28,030 bases of DNA from a virus. Below, piece by piece: positions 14,170 through 20,232 of this stretch. The stretch lies in the IMG/VR virus record IMGVR_UViG_3300021335_000069, positions 1 through 28,030 of that record; one strand, 5' to 3'. The position numbers and the translations under genes were made by a program. The notes under the pieces are model-generated. The model was not told where the DNA came from. It did no database searches and was given only the letters and a program-made list of their open reading frames with translations. How positions within the stretch are numbered: the stretch's first letter is position 1; each line of letters opens with the position of its first letter.

Positions 14170-15009
14170 ATGACCACCGATCCGATCCAAGCCTGGCTCA
14201 ATGCAGCAGGCCGCTACCCTGTGCTTCCTCGCCAGGAGATCATCCGCCTCGCCAAGAAGCGTGACAGCCTGCCAGAAGGTTCTGCAGCCTACATCAAGGT
14301 CGTAAACAAGATCTGCCAGCACAACCTGCGCCTGATTCCTCGCATCGTCTCTGGCTATGTTAGCAAGCGCAAGAAGATCTCCATGAACAGTCCCGTGATC
14401 AGTGACTTGCTGCAGCAGGGGTACGTTGGCTTGCGCCGTGCAGCCGAAAAGTTTGATGTTACCAAGGGGTACACGTTCTCCACGTACTCCAGTTCCTGGA
14501 TCTACCAGTCCATCTACCGCTGGCACAACGCGCACGATCGTCCCATCTACATCCCAGAGAACACCCTCTGTGAGGTTATCTACCGTGCTCGCAACGGTCA
14601 GCCTAGCAAGTCTAAGAATGGTCGCATTAAGGAGTCGATGCTCAACGCTGCTCGTCGCTCCATGGCCGTGCTTAGCATTGATGTACCCTTGGAAGAGGGC
14701 TCCGAGGCCACCTTCGCTGACGTACTATGCGAGGACAACCTCGTCCTGGACAACAAGAGTCAACCGGATGACCGTGCCGAGTTGCAGCTCAAGAACTTGA
14801 TGACAGAATGCGGAATCCGCCCCAAGGTCCAAGACATCGTGATTAGCTACGCTAAGCGTGGTCGCATGTCCATTGTGGCTGCCCATTTGTCCATGAGCCC
14901 TAAGCACTGCCAGAACCTGTATAGCGAAGCTGTGCGGATCATGAAGGACAAGGTTGCGACCAAGGAAGCTGTCAAAGCAGCACAACGGTCAGCTAGAATG
15001 GTGAGGTAA
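14170..15009 (+). CDS. Sigma-70-family RNA polymerase sigma factor 1
   Basis: It has 279 residues and a strong ribosome site (GGAGGAACCGAA then ATG). Residues 4-27 (DPIQAWLNAAGRYPVLPRQE) match region 1.2 of primary sigma factors. Regions 2.1-2.4 follow at ~50-130: NLRLIPRIVSGYV, SDLLQQGYVGLRRAAEKFD, TKGYTFSTYSSSWIYQSIYR. After a region 3-like stretch, residues 205-262 (IRPKVQDIVISYA, RGRMSIVAAHLSMSPKHCQN) look like a degenerate region 4 helix-turn-helix. It resembles cyanobacterial group 1/2 sigma factors more than T4 gp55. It would direct host RNA polymerase to phage promoters. The promoter-like box for SSB lies in its last codons. Confidence 0.85.
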   Translation: MTTDPIQAWLNAAGRYPVLPRQEIIRLAKKRDSLPEGSAAYIKVVNKICQHNLRLIPRIVSGYVSKRKKISMNSPVISDLLQQGYVGLRRAAEKFDVTKGYTFSTYSSSWIYQSIYRWHNAHDRPIYIPENTLCEVIYRARNGQPSKSKNGRIKESMLNAARRSMAVLSIDVPLEEGSEATFADVLCEDNLVLDNKSQPDDRAELQLKNLMTECGIRPKVQDIVISYAKRGRMSIVAAHLSMSPKHCQNLYSEAVRIMKDKVATKEAVKAAQRSARMVR

Positions 15010-15029
15010 TTCACCTCATCGAGGACACG
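14994..15029 (+). promoter_or_regulatory. SSB promoter box and hairpin leader
   Basis: TAGAAT (14994-14999) inside the end of the sigma gene is followed by a hairpin TGAGGT-AATTC-ACCTCA (15002-15018), which includes the sigma stop codon, and then GAGGACACGA just before the SSB ATG. The hairpin and ribosome-site layout matches the annealase leader at 13357-13382. Confidence 0.5.
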
Positions 15030-15032
15030 AAA

Positions 15033-15386
15033 ATGGCTGCAATCACTACAGCTGGCAAGGTCACCTGTAAAGAGGGCACCGAAGCCGTTACCATTCGCGA
15101 GTTTGGCAACGGTGGCAAGATCGCCAAGTTCAGCATGGTGGACTCCGAGTACTTCTACGTGAAGGAAGGAGATGACCGCAAGGGTCAGTTCTACTCTGTC
15201 GAAGTCTCTGGCAAACAGGCTGACATCGTAGCCGACCGTCTTCGCCGTGGAGATCGTCTGGCAGTTCGCGGGCAACTCGTCCAACGCGAATATCAGGATA
15301 AGCTGTACCTCGATATCCGCAACGCCAGCGTGACCTTCCTAGAGGATCGCCGCGACCAAGGCGGTGGGGGTGACAGTCTCTTCTGA
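15033..15386 (+). CDS. ssb: Single-stranded DNA-binding protein (OB-fold)
   Basis: It has 117 residues. The OB-fold order is recognisable: GKVTCKEGTEAVTIREFGNG, then KIAKFSMVDSEYFYVK, FYSVEVSGKQADIVADRL, GDRLAVRGQLVQREYQDKLY and LDIRNASVTFLE. The C-terminus ends GGGGDSLF, a short acidic-hydrophobic tip like the DDIPF end of bacterial SSB, which recruits partner proteins. Bacterial SSB is ~175 residues; this one has almost no linker. It shares a leader design with the annealase gene and has a terminator right after it. Confidence 0.8.
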   Translation: MAAITTAGKVTCKEGTEAVTIREFGNGGKIAKFSMVDSEYFYVKEGDDRKGQFYSVEVSGKQADIVADRLRRGDRLAVRGQLVQREYQDKLYLDIRNASVTFLEDRRDQGGGGDSLF

Positions 15387-15393
15387 TCAACAG

Positions 15394-15429
15394 GCGCCCT
15401 TGACGGGGCGCTTTTTTTATGGTTAGAAT
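15394..15429 (+). terminator. Terminator fused to the next promoter
   Basis: GCGCCC (15394-15399) pairs with GGGCGC (15406-15411) and is followed by seven T (15412-15418). TTGACG (15400-15405) sits in the loop, 18 bases before TAGAAT (15424-15429): a sigma-70-like -35/-10 pair overlapping the terminator. AAGGAGG (15442-15448) and ATG 15454 follow. Confidence 0.75.
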
Positions 15430-15453
15430 GGTTGCAGTTCCAAGGAGGCGTCT

Positions 15454-15888
15454 ATGAGACAGTTTGGCTTTAGGATCGAGGAAGCGGAGGTGGCTCCAGG
15501 TACTCTTGGGTTGTTGTACGATCACACGCCAGAGCTGACCACCGCAGACATCCGCCCGTTCGTCTGGGCGATCCTACTCTACCGTGGTGCAGTCAAGCGC
15601 CATGAGGTCGTGGGCTCTGTAACACCCCTGTGCGGCCACTCAGAGCTCTACAGCGGCTTCTCTGATGACTTGGACCCAGAGGATGATCGAACACGCCTGG
15701 AGTGGCTTGTGGACGAGGTTCTGGGCGATTGGACCGCTTGTGGCCTGCTGCGCTACAGCACTAAAGCGGATCTCTGGTGCCTGAACAGCTCCAATAAACA
15801 CCTGCCAGAGGTGATCAAGGCGGTCGCTGGTGTCAACGGCAGCCTACCCCAGCACTATATTTTGGAAAGGGAGATCGAAAATGCCTAG
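15454..15888 (+). CDS. Hypothetical 144-residue protein
   Basis: The ATG has a perfect AAGGAGG five bases upstream and its own promoter-like element. The protein is mixed alpha/beta and acidic, with no membrane segment: PFVWAILLYRGAVKRHEVVG, PLCGHSELYSG, LEWLVDEVLGDWTACGLLRY and a YSTKADLWCLN turn. The paired Cys/His (LCGH) are too few to call a zinc site. The strong expression signals suggest an abundant early protein of unknown job. It overlaps the next gene by eight bases. Confidence 0.7.
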   Translation: MRQFGFRIEEAEVAPGTLGLLYDHTPELTTADIRPFVWAILLYRGAVKRHEVVGSVTPLCGHSELYSGFSDDLDPEDDRTRLEWLVDEVLGDWTACGLLRYSTKADLWCLNSSNKHLPEVIKAVAGVNGSLPQHYILEREIENA

Positions 15889-16111
15889 ACGAGCACAGAA
15901 AAAGCGTGCCCAGCGCCGCCAGCGGAGCATCGAAAATGACATCAACACCAACGGGGTGGATGATCATAAGCCAGGCACCTTCAAGGTTTATGACCGCAAG
16001 AACATGGTGACACTGGCCAAGGGGCTCAACTGGGAGCAGGCGGTCGAGGTCTGGAATGCCCACCCGTCGACGGCTATTATCTTAAATGAGTCTCACAGGA
16101 TGGGCCGATGA
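15881..16111 (+). CDS. Small protein with very basic N-terminus
   Basis: From ATG 15881 the product has 76 residues. The first 16 are nearly all Arg, Lys, Gln and Ala (MPRRAQKKRAQRRQRS); the rest (FKVYDRKNMVTLAKGLNWEQ, AVEVWNAHPSTAIILNES) looks like a small compact domain. It ends HRMGR, and the base sequence of that end plus the following start is copied after the HNH gene. Function unknown; nucleic acid binding is likely from charge. Confidence 0.6.
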   Translation: MPRRAQKKRAQRRQRSIENDINTNGVDDHKPGTFKVYDRKNMVTLAKGLNWEQAVEVWNAHPSTAIILNESHRMGR

Positions 16112-16115
16112 CACG
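16094..16115 (+). repeat. 22-base direct repeat, left copy, flanking the HNH gene
   Basis: These 22 bases, starting CACAGGATGGG, recur at 16522-16543 with one mismatch (C to A at base 12). Each copy spans the end of one gene (HRMGR stop) and the ATGACACG start of the next. Confidence 0.85.
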
Positions 16116-16539
16116 TAAGCGACGCCCCTACTATGCAACGTGGTGCAACATGAAAGCCCGTTGCTACAATCCAAACCACCCTCAGTATCGTGACTATGGC
16201 GGTCGCGGCATTGATATCTGTCCTGCCTGGAAGCACGACTTCCACCAGTTCGTCAAGGACATGGGCGAACGCCCTGCCAAGTACACCCTGGAACGGGTCG
16301 ACAACGACCTGGGCTACAGCCCTGAAAACTGTATCTGGGACACACGCTCCAACCAAATGCTCAACCAACGCCCCAGGAAGGTGATGGGCAAAAGCGGAGT
16401 CAAAGGCGTCGTCTGGAAGCGAGACAAGTGGGCCGCACAGCCCTACTGCAAAGCCTCCAGGAAAGAGGTGTACATTGGCGTCTTCGACACCATCGAAGAG
16501 GCTGCAGCTGCAATCGAACAGCACAGGATGGGACGATGA
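16108..16539 (+). CDS. HNH endonuclease with AP2-like domain (mobile)
   Basis: It has 143 residues. The first ~85 match free-standing HNH nucleases of phages: YYATWCNMKARCYNPNHPQY, YGGRGIDICPAW, FVKDMGERP, LERVDNDLGYSPENCIWDTR, with the Asp/Asn metal residues near 65-66 and 74. Residues 95-137 (SGVKGVVWKRDKWAAQPYC, KEVYIGVFDTIEEAAAA) form an AP2-like DNA-binding unit, as in HNH-AP2 homing enzymes. Start and stop overlap both neighbours. The direct repeat around it suggests insertion by target duplication. It could move into phages lacking it, or nick DNA for recombination. Confidence 0.85.
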   Translation: MTRKRRPYYATWCNMKARCYNPNHPQYRDYGGRGIDICPAWKHDFHQFVKDMGERPAKYTLERVDNDLGYSPENCIWDTRSNQMLNQRPRKVMGKSGVKGVVWKRDKWAAQPYCKASRKEVYIGVFDTIEEAAAAIEQHRMGR

Positions 16540-16543
16540 CACG
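16522..16543 (+). repeat. 22-base direct repeat, right copy
   Basis: It matches 16094-16115 at 21 of 22 positions, 428 bases apart. It supplies the last codons and stop of the HNH gene (QHRMGR) and the start of the next gene. Confidence 0.85.
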
Positions 16544-16727
16544 AATGGAAGGATCGATTCAGTTCCGAGACGCTCTCCGTAAGGGAACCAACGTAAAAGT
16601 CTATGTCGGAAGCGGCTGGGAGAAGGGCGTCGTGGTACAATGGGAGAAGAGTCGCTGCACGGTGCGCCTAAACCGTGGAAACAAAACGGTTGTCTGTCAT
16701 GACGCCCGTAATCTGCAAACCCTCTAG
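16536..16727 (+). CDS. Small SH3/KOW-like beta protein
   Basis: From ATG 16536 there are 63 residues; ATG 16545 is an alternative start (MEGSIQF). The body (KGTNVKVYVGSGWEKGVVVQ, then CTVRLNRGNKTVVCHDARNL) has the strand-turn pattern of a small SH3 or KOW barrel, with VKV...GxVVxW...xVRL spacing. Such domains bind RNA, DNA or protein. Its start lies within the repeat beside the HNH gene, so it probably followed the 15881 gene directly before the insertion. Confidence 0.55.
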   Translation: MTRMEGSIQFRDALRKGTNVKVYVGSGWEKGVVVQWEKSRCTVRLNRGNKTVVCHDARNLQTL

Positions 16728-16736
16728 GAGGAACCG

Positions 16737-17372
16737 ATGACTTTTGACCCCGTCAACAAGCCTTCCCACTACACTGAAGGTCGCCAGTTCGAGACCATTG
16801 AGGTCATCGAGGACTGGAAGCTCAGTTATCGCCTGGGAAACTGCGTTAAGTACATCTCTCGCGCTGGCCGCAAGGGTGACCGCAAGCAGGACCTGGAAAA
16901 GGCTGCCTGGTACCTGCAGCGTGAAATCGAGGCTATCGACAAGCCTAGCCAGTACGCGCCACCAGCTGATGTGCAGTACGAAGACGTGCTTGAGTACTAC
17001 GGCAAGAGCACAGCGGACCTGCAGGAAGACCTTCTGGAGTACTACGGTCAATCCATCGATCTTGACGAAGCTTGGCCTTCTGGGTACCATTCCCCCACGC
17101 CGACCATCAAAAACGATGACGGTATCCTGGGCGGCTCTGGCGACGACATCCTGTCCCTGTGGGAAGAGACTCCCGACTACGTCACTGGCTGGGACCAGTC
17201 CCTGGGGCCTGTCGAGATCGAGCCTGAAGAAATCCAGGAGCGCCTCGCCAAGAAGGACCTGAGCCAGTTTGCTGATGACGAGATCGTCTCGACCATTGAG
17301 CGTCGTGGCATGATCATCGGCTTCCGCAAGGACGGCACCAGTTGCCTTCTTAAGGACGGCCGCTGCGAGTGA
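16737..17372 (+). CDS. DUF3310 protein (T7 gp1.7-type nucleotide kinase-like)
   Basis: It has 211 residues and a strong TAGGAGGA ribosome site. Residues 8-70 carry the DUF3310 signature PSHYTEGRQFETIEVIEDW, then LGNCVKYISRAGRKGDRKQ and DLEKAAWYLQREIE. In T7 gp1.7 a protein with this domain has nucleotide kinase activity; whether this one does is not shown. A middle acidic repeat-like part (EDVLEYYGKSTADLQ, DLLEYYGQSIDL) and a C-terminal domain (GMIIGFRKDGTSCLLKDGR) extend beyond the domain. ThyX nearby fits a nucleotide-supply role. Confidence 0.75.
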   Translation: MTFDPVNKPSHYTEGRQFETIEVIEDWKLSYRLGNCVKYISRAGRKGDRKQDLEKAAWYLQREIEAIDKPSQYAPPADVQYEDVLEYYGKSTADLQEDLLEYYGQSIDLDEAWPSGYHSPTPTIKNDDGILGGSGDDILSLWEETPDYVTGWDQSLGPVEIEPEEIQERLAKKDLSQFADDEIVSTIERRGMIIGFRKDGTSCLLKDGRCE

Positions 17373-17527
17373 TCTGCCTCTCTCTGATCGTCATTGCACC
17401 CCTGTTCGAGTTCCTCGCGTTCTCGGCAGGGGTTCTTGGCATCCTTGCCATAGTTGGAAACGCAGTCGATGATTACGCTGGAGATCAGGCACCAACTTTT
17501 CTCGAAAGCCAGGCCGAGGGTGACTAA
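17369..17527 (+). CDS. Small membrane protein overlapping resolvase gene
   Basis: GTG at 17369 overlaps the previous TGA (GTGA) and opens 52 codons to TAA 17525-17527. Residues 2-33 are hydrophobic (ICLSLIVIAPLFEFLAFSAG, VLGILAIVGNAV), giving one or two membrane helices, followed by an acidic tail. Its last 59 bases are also the start of the RusA-like gene in another frame. Kept because without it there would be a 96-base gap and because of the tight stop-start overlap; not proven. Confidence 0.4.
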   Translation: MICLSLIVIAPLFEFLAFSAGVLGILAIVGNAVDDYAGDQAPTFLESQAEGD

Positions 17528-17843
17528 GCACGGCGCATTCATGCCAGTCGCTTACCGCAAAAATCAAAAGGAGCTGCTGGAGAAGATCCAGGAGCAGTAC
17601 GACGGGCCTCCACTTACGGGGCCCCTTCGCGTTGAAATCGACCTGTACGGCGAAGGCAGGGCAGACATAGACAACGTCGTCGGCGCTTTTTTTGACACCG
17701 CCAACAAGGTGCTGTGGACCGATGATCGGATCAGCATCATCCCTGAGCTGTCCGTTCGCTGGACGAAGGCCAAGAAAGAGCACAGTATGTGGGTGGTAAG
17801 AATTATTTCCATCGAGGAAGGGCAAGAGGAGCTACCCTTCTGA
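17469..17843 (+). CDS. RusA-like Holliday junction resolvase
   Basis: From ATG 17469 there are 124 residues, the usual RusA size (~120). Typical features are an N-terminal KARPRVTKHGAFMP (RPR-x-g motif), residues ~60-90 RADIDNVVGAFFDTANK followed by LWTDDRIS: the Asp residues that bind metal in RusA (D-x-D-N, DD). It would resolve branched DNA before packaging. An in-frame TTG at 17454 with five more codons is possible but the ATG is preferred. The exonuclease gene follows. Confidence 0.8.
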   Translation: MITLEIRHQLFSKARPRVTKHGAFMPVAYRKNQKELLEKIQEQYDGPPLTGPLRVEIDLYGEGRADIDNVVGAFFDTANKVLWTDDRISIIPELSVRWTKAKKEHSMWVVRIISIEEGQEELPF

Positions 17844-17849
17844 TATAAT
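17844..17849 (+). promoter_or_regulatory. Candidate -10 box (TATAAT) before exonuclease
   Basis: TATAATGG lies one base after the resolvase gene and 21 bases before the GTG start of the exonuclease. No -35 is seen. A tiny five-codon frame, ATG 17857 to TGA, overlaps the exonuclease start in another frame. Confidence 0.45.
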
Positions 17850-17870
17850 GGTTAATATGCCTGGCTACCC

Positions 17871-18719
17871 GTGACTGCTGAAATCGCCTACAATCAACCG
17901 GAACTGATTTACCGTAAGGAGCTTGGCGTCAATCAATCAAGCCTGAAGAAGATTCTAGAGAGCCCAGCTCACTACCAGGCAGCCCTGAAAAACAAACTGA
18001 TCCCAACTCCCGCCATGGAGATGGGTACAGCGGCTCATTGCCTGGTTCTGGATGGTCAGCAAGCCTTCGACGGCTCTTATGTAAAGAAACCCGATAACAT
18101 TAAATTAACCACTAAGGAAGGCAAGGAATGGAAAGCCGCTCAAGGCCGCAAAAAGATCCTGAATACCGGGGGCAAGGATGACCCCTGGGGCAGCGTGCAG
18201 GGTATGGCTGAGTCCTTGAAGCACCTTGAGTGGTACTCAGGAACCGATGCAGAGTACATTAAACGCAACGAGGTGTCCATCTACTGGGACTGGCTTGGAG
18301 TGCGCTGCAAGGCTCGCCTGGACAGCGTCCTAGTAGACGAGGGTATCGTCCTGGATCTCAAGACGACCGACACCGTTGACCCTGAACTGTTTCAGAAGAA
18401 AGTGGTCGGACTTGGCTACGACTTTCAAGCTGCCTACTATGCTAAGGCTGCACAGGTCGCCTTCGGCAAGGAGTTCAAGTTCATCTTTGCCGCCATCGAG
18501 CGCAAGGCGCCATATACAGTGGACCTTTTCGAGGTCACGCCAGACATGATGACTGAAGGGATGTACAAGTGCGAGAAGGCTTTGAAGATCTACTCAGAAT
18601 GCGAGAAGTCTGGTGAATGGCCTAATCGCGAACCACGGATCCACAGCCTTGACTATCCGGGCTGGTATCAACGTGTTAGTATGGAAGAGACCCCCGAACC
18701 CCTGGAGGACATTTTCTGA
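17871..18719 (+). CDS. RecE-like PD-(D/E)XK exonuclease
   Basis: It has 282 residues. The N-terminus has the RecE/DUF3799-type opening NQSSLKKILESPAHYQA and MEMGTAAHCLVLDG. The nuclease core has GVRCKARLDSVLVDEG then IVLDLKTTD (D-x-K, ~150-166) and FQAAYYAKAA (QxxxY motif, ~185), all expected of lambda-Exo/RecE nucleases. It should digest one strand of dsDNA ends for the SAK3-like annealase. The GTG start has no visible Shine-Dalgarno. A TTAGTATGG box near its 3' end may serve ThyX. Its stop overlaps the ThyX ATG as TGATG. Confidence 0.82.
   Translation: MTAEIAYNQPELIYRKELGVNQSSLKKILESPAHYQAALKNKLIPTPAMEMGTAAHCLVLDGQQAFDGSYVKKPDNIKLTTKEGKEWKAAQGRKKILNTGGKDDPWGSVQGMAESLKHLEWYSGTDAEYIKRNEVSIYWDWLGVRCKARLDSVLVDEGIVLDLKTTDTVDPELFQKKVVGLGYDFQAAYYAKAAQVAFGKEFKFIFAAIERKAPYTVDLFEVTPDMMTEGMYKCEKALKIYSECEKSGEWPNREPRIHSLDYPGWYQRVSMEETPEPLEDIF
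18676..18683 (+). promoter_or_regulatory. Candidate -10 box (TTAGTATG) before ThyX
   Basis: GTTAGTATGG within the exonuclease gene matches GTTAGTATG at 25445 before the ParB-like gene and GGTAGTATGG at 22506 before the primase. It lies about 36 bases before the ThyX ATG. Confidence 0.35.
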
Positions 18720-19441
18720 TGGAACGCGAAACCCACACAGCTCGCCTGATCAGCACCTCGAAGCTTGCCGACGAACAGCTCATCAAACTCTTCGAGGAGG
18801 AGCGTGAGCACAACCTCTCAGACCCGACCGAGCTAGCAGAATCCGAGTTCATCGTCACTTACTGCGCCCGCGTCTCGAATCCGAACAACCAAGAAAATGT
18901 CAAGACTGCTCCTCGCCTGCTTCGCTACCTGATGAAGCACAAGCACTGGAGTCCGCTGGAGATGTCCAACATGGTGGTTGAAATCGAGACTACCAGGGCA
19001 ATCTCTCCGCAGATCCTGCGGCACCGCAGCTTCAGTTTTCAGGAGTTCTCCCAGCGCTACAGTTCGGCTGGCCAGCTAGGAACGGTCGGTCTTCCGCACC
19101 TCCGCAGCCAGGACCTCAAGAACAAGCAGGCCAGCCACGACGATCTGGACCCCAAAAAGGTCGAGTTGATGGAAAAGCAGATCCAGCAGCTGTACCACAA
19201 CGCCTTCGACTACTACGAGTACCTGCTCAGCCAAGGAGTCGCCAAGGAGTGTGCCCGTAGCGTCCTGCCCCTGGGTACGCCGACAAAGCTTTATATGAAT
19301 GGCACTCTAAGGTCCTGGGTGCACTTCCTGCAGATCCGCAGTGGGATCGAAACCCAGCTCGAACATCGCCTGGTAGCAGAAGCTATCAAGGACATCTTCG
19401 AGAAGCAGTTTCCGACCATTTACGAGGCAGCTTTCACATGA
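18719..19441 (+). CDS. thyX: Flavin-dependent thymidylate synthase ThyX
   Basis: It has 240 residues, near the family norm (~220-250). The ThyX signature RHRSFSFQEFSQRY (RHR-x7-S) lies at about residue 100. Around it are HKHWSPLEMSNMVVEIETTR, ARSVLPLGTPTKLYMNGTLR and SWVHFLQIRSG, which make the FAD/dUMP site. The enzyme makes dTMP from dUMP using folate, FAD and NADPH. Marine picocyanobacteria and their phages use ThyX rather than ThyA, in line with the proposed host. It overlaps the exonuclease stop and a 34-codon frame at its end. Confidence 0.95.
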   Translation: MERETHTARLISTSKLADEQLIKLFEEEREHNLSDPTELAESEFIVTYCARVSNPNNQENVKTAPRLLRYLMKHKHWSPLEMSNMVVEIETTRAISPQILRHRSFSFQEFSQRYSSAGQLGTVGLPHLRSQDLKNKQASHDDLDPKKVELMEKQIQQLYHNAFDYYEYLLSQGVAKECARSVLPLGTPTKLYMNGTLRSWVHFLQIRSGIETQLEHRLVAEAIKDIFEKQFPTIYEAAFT

Positions 19442-19542
19442 TCCTCCACCTCTCCCACTCCGAGCCAATCGGCACCGAGTTCACCGACAGCAGCGGCCAC
19501 ACACTACGGGCCCTGGCCTGTTTGCTCTATTCCATCCACTGA
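19438..19542 (+). CDS. Possible 34-residue protein
   Basis: ATG 19438 overlaps the ThyX stop (ATGA) and runs 34 codons to TGA 19540-19542, ending directly before the terminator. The product is MILHLSHSEPIGTEFTDSSG then HTLRALACLLYSIH, with no known motif. Coupled translation and the position before the terminator support it; its length makes it uncertain. Confidence 0.4.
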   Translation: MILHLSHSEPIGTEFTDSSGHTLRALACLLYSIH

Positions 19543-19545
19543 CCA

Positions 19546-19567
19546 GGGGCCTTCGTGGCCCTTTTTT
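19546..19567 (+). terminator. Terminator ending the early block
   Basis: GGGCC (19547-19551) pairs with GGCCC (19557-19561), loop TTCGT, followed by six T. It separates ThyX and the small frame from the terminase genes. Confidence 0.8.
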
Positions 19568-19575
19568 ATTGCTTC

Positions 19576-19586
19576 GGCATACTAGC
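19576..19586 (+). promoter_or_regulatory. GGCATACTAGC box before terminase genes
   Basis: It lies nine bases past the terminator T-run and 19 bases before the GTG start of the small terminase. It differs by one base from the boxes at 7169 and 8354. GGGAG (19595-19599) is the ribosome site downstream. Confidence 0.45.
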
Positions 19587-19605
19587 CCGACACAGGGAGA
19601 TCCTA

Positions 19606-20232
19606 GTGAGCGACGGCGAATTTAGAGGATGGAAGCCCGAGGTAAAGCGGGATCGAAAAATCTGGGAGTTCCAGCGGGGCTACCACGTCTACGCTGCTGG
19701 CCAGCACGAGAACAACGACCAGTTTAACGCGTTTCAGGCATTTCTGTATGGCAAGCGTTCCTGGGAGGCGGTGTCGGAGGAGACTGGTCACTCCACAGCA
19801 GCGATCGCAAAGTGGGCAAAGAAGTACGAGTGGGAGCGCCGTGCAGCCTCCTGGGATACGAAAGAGATGGCTCTAGCGGTCAAAGACGCCAACAAGCTTG
19901 AGAGGAAGCGTCAGCGAGAGTCGATCGAGGAGTACCGCAAGGCCAACGAAGAGCAGGCCAAGATGATGATGGAGACATCCGCCGATCTTATGGCCATCAT
20001 CCAGAAGCGAATCGTCGAGGCTGAGCTGGACGGCGAGAAGATCCCCATGGGCCTGCTCAGTGGCCTCATGCGTGCCGCTGCCAGCATTTCCGACTCTGGT
20101 CGCCAATCCTGGGCCACTGCTCTGGGTGTCGGCCAGCTGATGGCGGTGGTCGACCAGGAGCTCGAGGAAGTTCAAGTCGAGGTTATGGACGAGTCCGAAG
20201 ACGAAGCCTATGACGTTCCCGTGGAGGAGTAA
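19606..20232 (+). CDS. Terminase small subunit
   Basis: The GTG at 19606, with GGGAG 6 bases upstream, gives 208 residues; longer frames begin inside the terminator. Residues 51-80 (RSWEAVSEETGHSTAAIAKW) form a helix-turn-helix of the type small terminases use to bind packaging sites, followed by KKYEWERRAASWD, then a long oligomerisation helix (LERKRQRESIEEYRKANEE). It ends acidic (VEVMDESEDEAYDVPVEE), which may contact the large subunit. It overlaps the large terminase by one base (TAATG). Confidence 0.8.
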   Translation: MSDGEFRGWKPEVKRDRKIWEFQRGYHVYAAGQHENNDQFNAFQAFLYGKRSWEAVSEETGHSTAAIAKWAKKYEWERRAASWDTKEMALAVKDANKLERKRQRESIEEYRKANEEQAKMMMETSADLMAIIQKRIVEAELDGEKIPMGLLSGLMRAAASISDSGRQSWATALGVGQLMAVVDQELEEVQVEVMDESEDEAYDVPVEE

